Assembly: GCA_938004375.1 (NCBI GenBank)
Contig: CALKWH010000153.1
Coordinates: forward strand, 1 to 6,100
Length of the DNA: 6,100 bases
Direction: 5' to 3'
DNA from: an uncultured Pseudomonadota bacterium
Lineage (GTDB): Bacteria > Myxococcota_A > Polyangia > HGW-17
Position 1 is the stretch's first letter. Each line of letters opens with the position of its first letter. Positions 1 through 6,100 of the stretch are shown in pieces. The notes below the pieces were generated by a model that did not search any database, was not told where the DNA came from, and saw only the letters and a program-made list of their open reading frames with translations. Made by a program: the position numbers and the translations under genes.

Positions 1-571
1 CCACGATTCGCGGATCGGCGGTGTAGACGCCGTCGACGTCGGAGTAGATCTCACACCAGCGGGCGTCCAGCGCGGCCGCCAGCGCCACGGCCGTGGTGTC
101 CGAGCCGCCGCGACCGAGCGTCGTGATCTCCTTCTTGTAGGACATGCCCTGGAAACCCGCCACGATGACGATGTGGCCCTTGTCCAGTTCGTCCAGGATG
201 CGCACCGGCTTCACGTCGATGATGCGGGCGTTGAAGTGGTTGTCGTTGGTGATGATGCCGCACTGAGAGCCGGTGAGCGAGATGGCCTGGTGCCCCAGGT
301 CGGCGATGGCCATGGACAAAAGCGCCATGGAGCTGCGCTCGCCCACCGTGAGCAGCATGTCCAGCTCACGCTTGGACGGGTTCGGGGACACCTCGTGGGC
401 CATCTTCATCAGCCCGTCGGTGGTCTTGCCCTGCGCGGACACGACCACGACGATGTTCTCGCCGGCCACGTGGCGGGCGGCCACCAGCCTCGCGACCTTG
501 CGGATCTTGTCGGTGTCGGCCAGGGACGAGCCGCCGAACTTCATGACGACGGTGTGTTCGTGGGGGAGCAT
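1..571 (-). CDS. lysC: Aspartate kinase, N-terminal part (cut by left edge)
   Basis: This gene encodes aspartokinase, which phosphorylates aspartate with ATP as the first step towards lysine, threonine, methionine and diaminopimelate in the cytoplasm. Translating leftwards from the ATG at 571 gives 190 residues before the window ends. Visible hallmarks are the ATP-site start [10 protein letters not shown] (residues 10-19), [11 protein letters not shown] (44-54), TVGERSSM (75-82), [12 protein letters not shown] (150-161) and [13 protein letters not shown] (176-188). These cover most of the amino-acid kinase domain. The rest of that domain and the regulatory ACT domains, which complete proteins of about 400 residues, lie off the window. 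A strong GGAGG at 580-584 sits 8 bases before the start, inside the end of asd, whose stop is only 2 bases upstream, so translational coupling is likely. A second ATG at codon 10 has no comparable ribosome site. The residues resemble the single-function, Gram-positive-type enzymes more than the bifunctional ThrA type, but this cannot be settled without the C-terminus. Confidence 0.95.
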   Translation of the reverse strand, partial: MLPHEHTVVMKFGGSSLADTDKIRKVARLVAARHVAGENIVVVVSAQGKTTDGLMKMAHEVSPNPSKRELDMLLTVGERSSMALLSMAIADLGHQAISLTGSQCGIITNDNHFNARIIDVKPVRILDELDKGHIVIVAGFQGMSYKKEITTLGRGGSDTTAVALAAALDARWCEIYSDVDGVYTADPRIV

Positions 572-573
572 GG

Positions 574-1596
574 CTACAGCCTCCCCTGCGCGCGGGCCAG
601 CTCGGCGTTCTGCACGCTGCCGCCGGCGGCGCCGCGCACGACGTTGTTCACCAGCAGGCGCAGGTTGATCGTGTTCCCGGCGCGGCGCACGGTGCCCACC
701 GAGACCACCATGCCGCCGCCGAGCAGGACATCGCGCTTCGGCTGCGGGCGGGCCGGATCGTCGAAGACGTGGATGGGCAGCGCGGGCGAGGAAGGCAGGC
801 CCCAGGCGGCCTCGTGCCCGCGGAACTCCCGCAGGAGCGCGGTGGCCGAGGCGGTATCGCCGGGCTGCTCAACTTCTATGAACGCCGCCTCCAGGTGACC
901 GAACGCGGTGTGCACGCGACAGGCGATGGCCGCCACCTCCATGGGATGGTCGACGATGCGCGCATCCCGGAAGCTCCCCAGCATCTTCTTCGTCTCGGCG
1001 ACGATCTTGTCGTCCTCCTTGCCGATGTGGGGCAGGACGTTGCCCATGATGTCGATGGCGGGCACCCCCGGATAGCCGGCGCCGGACACGCTCTGATAGG
1101 TGGCCAGGTGGACCGCGCGGATCCCCAGGGGCCGCAGGGCGGCGAGCACCACGGCCAGCCCCGAGGCCGAGCAGTTGGAGTTGGCCACCAGCGGCGCGCG
1201 CCCCGCCGGGCACACGTCCAGGTGTGGCGCGTTCACCTCGGGGATGAGGATGGGCACGTCCGCGTCCATGCGGTGGGCGCTGGCGTTCGTGAACACGGCC
1301 ACGCCGGCGTCGATGAGCTCGCGCTCCAGCGGCCCTGCCACCGATGCAGGCAGGGCCGAGAACACGGCCTTGGCGCCCGAGGCCAGCACGGCCTCGACCG
1401 TGAGCGTCTCCACCGGGCGGCGCTCCAGGTCCGCCGGCGGCGGCAGCGAGGCCACCCACGACGTGGCCGTGATGTGGGGCCGCGGCCGGGAGGCGAACAG
1501 TTTCACGAGCTCGAACTGGGGATGGTCGGCGAGCAGCGAAAGAAAATGCTGCCCGACGGCCCCCGTGGCGCCCAGGATGGCTACCGGTGTCTTCAT
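574..1596 (-). CDS. asd: Aspartate-semialdehyde dehydrogenase, archaeal/fungal-type
   Basis: This is the 340-residue NADP-dependent enzyme that reduces aspartyl phosphate to aspartate semialdehyde, the step directly after the neighbouring lysC product. The Rossmann motif GATGAVG is at residues 9-15. The catalytic cysteine is Cys142 in NSNCSASG, and the likely catalytic histidine is His234 in the TAFGH segment. RPQPKRD (283-289) and the C-terminal [10 protein letters not shown] (317-326) are typical of the family. The cysteine context and the RPQPKRD segment match, from memory, the archaeal/fungal-type subfamily better than the E. coli-type enzyme. The frame is open upstream to 1689, but the ATG at 1596 is chosen for two reasons: the Rossmann strand begins immediately after it, and AGAGGTGA (1601-1608) lies 4 bases upstream. 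The stop TAG at 574-576 is 2 bases from the lysC start. An OsmC-family gene lies 89 bp upstream on the same strand. No disruption is seen. Confidence 0.95.
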   Translation of the reverse strand: MKTPVAILGATGAVGQHFLSLLADHPQFELVKLFASRPRPHITATSWVASLPPPADLERRPVETLTVEAVLASGAKAVFSALPASVAGPLERELIDAGVAVFTNASAHRMDADVPILIPEVNAPHLDVCPAGRAPLVANSNCSASGLAVVLAALRPLGIRAVHLATYQSVSGAGYPGVPAIDIMGNVLPHIGKEDDKIVAETKKMLGSFRDARIVDHPMEVAAIACRVHTAFGHLEAAFIEVEQPGDTASATALLREFRGHEAAWGLPSSPALPIHVFDDPARPQPKRDVLLGGGMVVSVGTVRRAGNTINLRLLVNNVVRGAAGGSVQNAELARAQGRL

Positions 1597-1685
1597 GGAT
1601 TCACCTCTCGCGCGACCGTCCGCGGTCGCCCCGCGACGGCAGGATACACCAACGCCCTGGTGGGCGCCAGAACCGCGTCTGTCAC
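1597..1685 (-). other. osmC-asd intergenic spacer with small hairpins
   Basis: This 89-bp gap holds the asd ribosome site and three short perfect stems. The first is a 7-bp stem, GCGACCG (1612-1618) with CGGTCGC (1623-1629) and a 4-base loop. The second, mutually exclusive with it, is GTCGC (1625-1629) with GCGAC (1633-1637). The third is CGCCC (1653-1657) with GGGCG (1662-1666). None is followed by a T-run on the minus strand, so they are not clear intrinsic terminators. A -10-like TATCCT on the minus strand (1641-1646) could belong to an asd promoter about 40 bases ahead of the start, but I find no good -35 at normal spacing. In DNA this GC-rich, stems of 5-7 bp arise readily by chance, so function is uncertain. 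Confidence 0.3.
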
Positions 1686-2081
1686 TCACTCGCAGACGAC
1701 GTCGAAGGCCGGGGGATTGGCAATCGTCTTCTTCACGGCGCAGGACTCGGCGGCGCGTCGCACGGGGGCCCTGTGCTCCTCGGGGAAGTCCGGCGGCAGC
1801 TCGATGACGATGCGGACGGTGCCCAGGCGGCCGGCCTCATTGGGCAACAACTCCTGGGTGAGGGTGATGCCCTCCTCGGACAACCCCCGGGTCTGGCAAT
1901 AGCGCTTTACATAAAACCCGGCGCACGCGGCGATGCTCGCGAGGAACAACTGGTAGGGCGACGGCGCCGTGCCCTCCCCATTTGCGCCCACCGGCTGATC
2001 AGTGCGGATCGTGAACGCGCCGTCGAGCACGTCGACCTTCATGCCCTCGCCCAGAATGACCTTCATGCCTTGCAGTTCCAT
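1686..2081 (-). CDS. OsmC family protein (thiol peroxidase-like)
   Basis: The product is a 131-residue cytoplasmic protein of the OsmC/Ohr superfamily, whose characterised members reduce organic hydroperoxides through a pair of cysteines. The family features visible are APSPYQLFLASIAACAGFYV (residues 39-58), carrying Cys53 at the peroxidatic position on the long central helix, and ESCAVKKTI (112-120), carrying Cys114 at the resolving position. Cys62 and Cys130 are extra. The length is normal for a stand-alone OsmC domain. The ATG at 2081 is preferred because GGGAGG (plus-strand 2090-2095) lies 8 bases upstream; an internal ATG at codon 6 has no such site. That ribosome site is part of a perfect inverted repeat. 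The gene reads towards asd and lysC across an 89-bp gap, and away from the sigma factor gene. Some OsmC-fold proteins have no shown peroxidase activity, so the substrate is open. Confidence 0.88.
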   Translation of the reverse strand: MELQGMKVILGEGMKVDVLDGAFTIRTDQPVGANGEGTAPSPYQLFLASIAACAGFYVKRYCQTRGLSEEGITLTQELLPNEAGRLGTVRIVIELPPDFPEEHRAPVRRAAESCAVKKTIANPPAFDVVCE

Positions 2082-2090
2082 CGTGACGAC

Positions 2091-2113
2091 CTCCCGCCCG
2101 CTCGGGGCGGGAG
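2091..2113 (-). promoter_or_regulatory. Perfect 9-bp inverted repeat overlapping the osmC ribosome site
   Basis: CTCCCGCCC (2091-2099) and GGGCGGGAG (2105-2113) are exact reverse complements around a 5-base loop. In a minus-strand transcript the second-transcribed arm (2099-2091) contains most of the GGGAGG Shine-Dalgarno of the OsmC-family gene. Folding would therefore hide the ribosome site if transcription starts upstream of 2113. If it starts near 2108, as the candidate promoter suggests, the dyad would instead be a DNA operator at the transcription start. The repeat is seen directly; the regulatory role is inference. Confidence 0.5.
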
Positions 2114-2114
2114 C

Positions 2115-2144
2115 AGGCTAACACGGAGCGTGGGGCGATGTCAT
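2115..2144 (-). promoter_or_regulatory. Candidate sigma-70 promoter for the OsmC-family gene
   Basis: On the minus strand, ATGACA (plus 2139-2144, 5 of 6 matches to TTGACA) is followed after 18 bases by TAGCCT (plus 2115-2120), which keeps the important first T, second A and last T of TATAAT. A start near 2108 would give a leader of about 27 bases and would fall within the inverted repeat. This is a match by eye only, and GC-rich genomes contain many such partial matches. Confidence 0.33.
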
Positions 2145-2172
2145 CTGGGCTGGCTCGTAACTTTCAGTTGGT

Positions 2173-2216
2173 AAAAAAGGTTCCAACGGGGAGAAAGGGT
2201 TCAATCCCGTCTGGAA
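2173..2216 (-). terminator. Bulged inverted repeat with minus-strand T-run
   Basis: TTCCAACGGG (2181-2190) pairs with CCCGT (2206-2210) and TGGAA (2212-2216), making a 10-bp stem with one bulged C at 2211 and a 15-base loop. On the minus strand the stem is followed by CC and then six Ts (plus-strand A-run 2173-2178), which is the layout of a rho-independent terminator for leftward transcription. No gene reads leftward into it, so it could only stop antisense transcripts from the sigma gene before they reach osmC. Alternatively it is an operator dyad, or a leader structure for the rightward transcript if that starts upstream. The long loop and interrupted stem make a strong terminator doubtful. 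Confidence 0.35.
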
Positions 2217-2228
2217 ATGTGCTTAAAT
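2200..2228 (+). promoter_or_regulatory. Candidate extended -10 promoter for the sigma factor gene
   Basis: TTCAAT (2200-2205) is a weak -35. After 17 bases comes TTAAAT (2223-2228), a 4 of 6 match to TATAAT, preceded by TG at 2220-2221, which gives the TGn of an extended -10. A start near 2235 would leave a leader of roughly 20 bases. This is the only AT-rich stretch ahead of the gene. The downstream half of the 2181-2216 dyad overlaps it, which would suit repression. The assignment is by eye only. Confidence 0.33.
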
Positions 2229-2253
2229 CGGCGCCCGGAATTCGGGTAGCACC

Positions 2254-3849
2254 ATGGCGAAGAAGACGCAGAGTCCCGTCGAGAAGCTTTTCAAGAAGAT
2301 GACGAAGGCAGCCGCGCCCGACGGCGCCATCCCGCCCGAGGTGTGGACGAGCGGCGTCGCCATGCTCGACGCCGACGACGTGCAGCGTCTGATCCTGCTG
2401 CTCGAGGACGACGGCTACTTCGTCATCGAGGACGAGGACCAGCCCGATCCCGACGACACCGAGGACGAGGAGCCCGAACCCGGGGCCGCCGACGGTGAGA
2501 ACGAGGCCGAGCTCGAGGCCGAGCTCGAGCAGGCGCTGACCGCCGGGAGTTTCCCGCACTACAACGAACACGGCATCCTCACCCGGGAGCGCGAGTTCGA
2601 GCTGGCCAACATCATGTTCCACGGCAAGCGCGAGGCCATCCTGGCCGCGCTGTCGGTGCGCTGCGTCGAGGACGTGTTCAACCGCATCCTGCAGTACGTG
2701 CTGCGGCAGAACGGCCGCGTCTGGCAGTACTTCGAGGACCCGCGGGACGAGAGCGTCGGCGAGAGCAGCATGGTCGAGGTCGTCGAGCACCTCACCGTGC
2801 TGGTCCGCCAGCTCGAGAGCTCGGGGGAAAAGCTCGCCGAGAAGGCGTCCGCGCTGGCCGCCGAGAAGGATCCCGAGGCCGCCCGCGCGCTGCGGGGGTC
2901 GATTCACCGGCTCATCCTGCGCCGCGCCGAGCTCATGGAGAAGCACGTCCAGTACGCCCTGCGCAACGAGTTCTTCGACGACCTGGGCGCCCACTTCCAG
3001 GCCGGGCTCGAGGAGATCGACCGGGCCCGCACCCGCAAGACGGCCTTCGTGCGCGGGTTCATCGGACGCTACGGCGCCGCGCCGGACACCTTCGGGACCA
3101 TCGCAGCGGACTACTTCCAGAAGGTCGAGGACTTCCAGAAGGCCCGCGAGAACCTGGTGCTGGCCAACCAGCGCCTGGTGATCTTCTTCGCCCGCAAATA
3201 CCAGGAGCAGGGCGTGGACCTGGCCGATCTGATCGGCGAGGGCAACATCGGCCTGTTGCGGGCGGTGGAGCGCTTCGATCCCACCAAGGGCTCGCGCCTG
3301 GCCACCTACGCCACCTGGTGGATCAAGCACACGCTCAACCGCGCCGTGGCCTGCCAGGGCGCCACCATCCGCATCCCCGGCCACGTCCGCGAGGAGAAGA
3401 ACCGCATCCTGCGCACCATGAGCGAGATGACCAGCGCCGCCGGGCAGGAGCCGGCGCTCGACGAGGTCGCCCGCCGCATGGGGCTCGACCCCACCCGCGT
3501 CCACGGGATTCTGCAGCGCACCCAGAGCACGGTGTCCATAGACAAGCCGCTGGGCTCGGACGAGGACGAGGAGACGCTGCAGAAGATCCTGCCCGACGCC
3601 GAGCTGCGCACCCCCGAGGAGGAGGTCAGCCGGCACATGGACTTCCGCTGGCTCGAGGACCTGCTGCTCGAGCTCAGCCCGAGGGAACGCAAGATCCTCG
3701 AGCTGCGGTACGGGCTCCACGGCCAGGAGGTCCTCACCCTCCAGGAGGTCGGCGAGAAGCTCGAGATCACCCGCGAACGCGTACGCCAATTGCAGACAAA
3801 GGCCGAAAGCAAAATATTCAAGATGGCCCGAAAACTGGGCTACAAATAA
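2254..3849 (+). CDS. Sigma-70 family RNA polymerase sigma factor (RpoD/SigA-like, divergent)
   Basis: This 531-residue sigma factor directs RNA polymerase to promoters. Residues 38-60 resemble the end of region 1.1, followed by a strongly acidic stretch (60-92). Region 1.2 is about 102-132 (ILTREREFELA). A large helical non-conserved region spans about 135-290. Region 2 starts near 299 (LVLANQRLV, DLIGEGNIGL, TYATWWIK). Region 3 starts at TIRIPGHVRE (371-380), and region 4.2 is LTLQEVGEKLEITRERVRQ (494-512). The -35 contacts Arg507, Glu508 and Gln512 and the extended -10 residues His377 and Glu380 match E. coli RpoD. However, the equivalents of Gln437, Thr440, Tyr425 and Phe427 are His359, Asn362, Ser347 and Leu349, closer to RpoH-like factors in places. 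It is therefore either a divergent housekeeping factor or a group 2-like alternative factor. No strong Shine-Dalgarno precedes the ATG. The last 20 or so codons use AT-richer codons (ATA, ACA, AAA) than the rest. The stop overlaps the ribosome site of the next gene. Confidence 0.93.
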   Translation: MAKKTQSPVEKLFKKMTKAAAPDGAIPPEVWTSGVAMLDADDVQRLILLLEDDGYFVIEDEDQPDPDDTEDEEPEPGAADGENEAELEAELEQALTAGSFPHYNEHGILTREREFELANIMFHGKREAILAALSVRCVEDVFNRILQYVLRQNGRVWQYFEDPRDESVGESSMVEVVEHLTVLVRQLESSGEKLAEKASALAAEKDPEAARALRGSIHRLILRRAELMEKHVQYALRNEFFDDLGAHFQAGLEEIDRARTRKTAFVRGFIGRYGAAPDTFGTIAADYFQKVEDFQKARENLVLANQRLVIFFARKYQEQGVDLADLIGEGNIGLLRAVERFDPTKGSRLATYATWWIKHTLNRAVACQGATIRIPGHVREEKNRILRTMSEMTSAAGQEPALDEVARRMGLDPTRVHGILQRTQSTVSIDKPLGSDEDEETLQKILPDAELRTPEEEVSRHMDFRWLEDLLLELSPRERKILELRYGLHGQEVLTLQEVGEKLEITRERVRQLQTKAESKIFKMARKLGYK

Positions 3850-3853
3850 GGAG
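3848..3853 (+). promoter_or_regulatory. Shine-Dalgarno that fixes a TTG start
   Basis: AAGGAG overlaps the TAA stop of the sigma gene (3847-3849) and lies 9 bases before the TTG at 3863. The next in-frame ATG (3914, codon 18) would remove most of the signal peptide, so the TTG start is the better choice. The overlap implies that the lipoprotein is translated by ribosomes finishing the sigma factor. Confidence 0.75.
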
Positions 3854-3862
3854 AATCTTCAG

Positions 3863-5395
<1,533 letters not shown>

Positions 5396-5398
5396 GCC

Positions 5399-6046
5399 AT
5401 GGACGCGAAGTCCCCCCGCGCGCGGCTCGCCGCCTTCTTCGCCCACCCGTTCACCGACGTGGCGGTGGCCGCGCTCATCGTCCTGAGCGTGATCCTCACG
5501 GTGTTCGAGGCCTCCTGCGCCGAAGGGAGCGTCGAACAACGTCGCTACTTCTGGGCTGAGACCATCATCACCGGCGTCTTCGTGATCGAGCTCTCCTTGC
5601 GCTGGTACAGCGCCCGCGGCACGAAGGTCTTCTTCTCCGAGTACTGGATCGACGTCCTCTCGGTGATCCCGCTGGTGCGGCCGCTGCGGATCCTGCGGAT
5701 CCTGCGCATCGCCCGGCTGGTGCGCGTGGGCATCATCTTCACCCGCCGGGGACGCCGCATGGCCCAGATGATCCACGAGGGCCTCATCGAGAACCTGATG
5801 GTCTTCGGCGTGCTCCTGGGCTTTCTGCTGCTGGGCGCGGTGGGCATGCTGGTGGCCGAGAAGGGCAACCCCGGCTTCGAGAACTTCCACAACAGTTCCT
5901 GGTGGAGCCTGTTCACGCTCATGGCGGGCGAGCCCGTGGGCGCCAACCCCACCACCACCGCCGGGCGATTCATCACGGCCACCGTCATGATCGGCGGCTT
6001 CACCCTGTTCGCCATGTTCACCGGCGTCATCTCGGCGATCATGGTC
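5399..6046 (+). CDS. Voltage-gated ion channel (six-transmembrane), non-GYG pore, 3' end missing
   Basis: The reading frame from the ATG at 5399 gives 216 genuine residues and then runs into adapter sequence. The layout is S1 about 18-38, S2 about 52-70 with Glu64, S3 about 82-93 with Asp85, S4 at 94-109 with arginines at 94, 97, 100, 103, 106 and 109, S5 about 132-153, pore loop about 164-190 and S6 about 191-215. This is the ion transport (Kv-like) architecture, an inner-membrane channel with a full voltage sensor. The pore helix WW..FTL and the following PTTTAGR match potassium channels, but the filter position reads AGEPV (176-180) in place of TVGYG. The ion selectivity is therefore unknown. 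The start lies 3 bases after the lipoprotein stop, with only a weak G-rich ribosome site (about 5383-5390), suggesting coupled translation. Similar small channels end soon after S6, so probably only a short tail is missing. Confidence 0.88.
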
Positions 6047-6100
6047 AGATCGGAAGAGCGGCGTGGAGGGAAAGAGTGTAGATCTCGGTGGTCGCCGTAT
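6047..6100. other. Illumina adapter read-through (contamination)
   Basis: From AGATCGGAAGAGC at 6047 to the end, the sequence matches the reverse complement of the Illumina universal adapter as I remember it, with two differences (G where T is expected at 6061 and 6066). It also includes the diagnostic ends GATCTCGGTGGTCGCCGTAT. In the channel frame it translates as RSEERRGGKECRSRWSPY, close to the well-known artefact peptide in which the first GG is VG. It should be trimmed, and the channel gene treated as truncated at 6046. Confidence 0.97.

Noticed and set aside
1..571. Truncated lysC as a pseudogene
   Set aside because: The frame is intact up to the window edge with all motifs present; the truncation is simply the edge of the window.
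1597..1689. Upstream extension of asd to a start at 1689
   Set aside because: The extra 31 residues are Arg/Gly-rich and precede the Rossmann strand, whereas the family begins at [12 protein letters not shown]; a good ribosome site sits directly before the ATG at 1596.
769..1902. Plus-strand open frame (377 codons) across asd and the end of the OsmC-family gene
   Set aside because: It is antisense to two genes with recognisable catalytic motifs, and its own translation is Arg/Gly/His-rich without motifs.
2191..2216. tRNA T-arm look-alike (GGGTTCAATCCC at 2197-2208), considered as a tRNA gene or an integration-site remnant
   Set aside because: The full 5-bp T stem does not pair properly, no CCA or matching acceptor strand or anticodon arm is found nearby, and the bases are better explained by the larger dyad.
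2164..3789. Long minus-strand open frame (541 codons) opposite the sigma factor gene
   Set aside because: It lies wholly antisense to a well-supported gene, its translation is low-complexity Leu/Val/Gly/Asp-rich with no recognisable domain, and such frames are expected opposite GC-rich genes.
5939..5959. A frameshift as the cause of the missing GYG filter in the channel
   Set aside because: The pore loop has exactly the expected length and the conserved PTTTAGR follows in the same frame, so no insertion or deletion is needed.
6047..6100. C-terminal tail of the channel protein (RSEERRGGKECRSRWSPY)
   Set aside because: It is translated adapter sequence and not genome.

Overview
The window is a GC-rich (by eye about two-thirds G+C), gene-dense piece of bacterial chromosome with third positions strongly biased to G/C. 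The Asp-rich low-complexity linker on a lipoprotein, the large RpoD-like sigma factor and the general composition fit Myxococcota, Bradymonadota or other former Deltaproteobacteria; this placement is inference. The last 54 bases are not biological: they are an Illumina adapter read-through, so the right edge is the end of an assembled contig or read and not a natural junction.

Left half (1-2081, minus strand, transcribed right to left): an OsmC-family thiol peroxidase-like gene, then asd (aspartate-semialdehyde dehydrogenase, archaeal/fungal-type by its motifs), then lysC (aspartate kinase, cut by the left edge). asd and lysC are separated by 2 bases, with the lysC ribosome site inside the asd coding end. 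Together they make the first two steps of the aspartate family pathway (lysine, threonine, methionine, diaminopimelate). OsmC is upstream in the same direction but 89 bp away, and that gap contains hairpins, so co-transcription is only possible.

Middle (2082-2253): a 172-bp divergent intergenic region, more AT-rich than its surroundings. It holds a perfect 9-bp inverted repeat that overlaps the osmC Shine-Dalgarno, a bulged 10-bp inverted repeat with a T-run on the minus strand, and candidate promoters in both directions.

Right half (2254-6046, plus strand): a tight three-gene unit. First is a 531-residue sigma-70 family factor with a region 1.1-like piece, region 1.2, a large non-conserved region and regions 2-4, but with substitutions at the residues that read the -12 base and melt the -10 element. 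Second is a lipoprotein (TTG start) with a Ser-Asp/Ala-Asp repeat stalk, a class A beta-lactamase-like serine hydrolase domain and a C-terminal beta-rich domain. Third is a six-transmembrane voltage-gated ion channel whose S4 has six regularly spaced arginines but whose pore loop lacks the TVGYG potassium filter and reads AGEPV in its place. The gaps are 13 and 3 bases, so translation is probably coupled. What joins these three products functionally is unknown. A sigma factor heading an envelope lipoprotein and a channel suggests an envelope or ionic-stress unit, but this is speculation.

The points most worth following up are the channel filter, the sigma region 2.4 changes, the repeat-stalk serine hydrolase and the regulatory dyads between osmC and the sigma gene.
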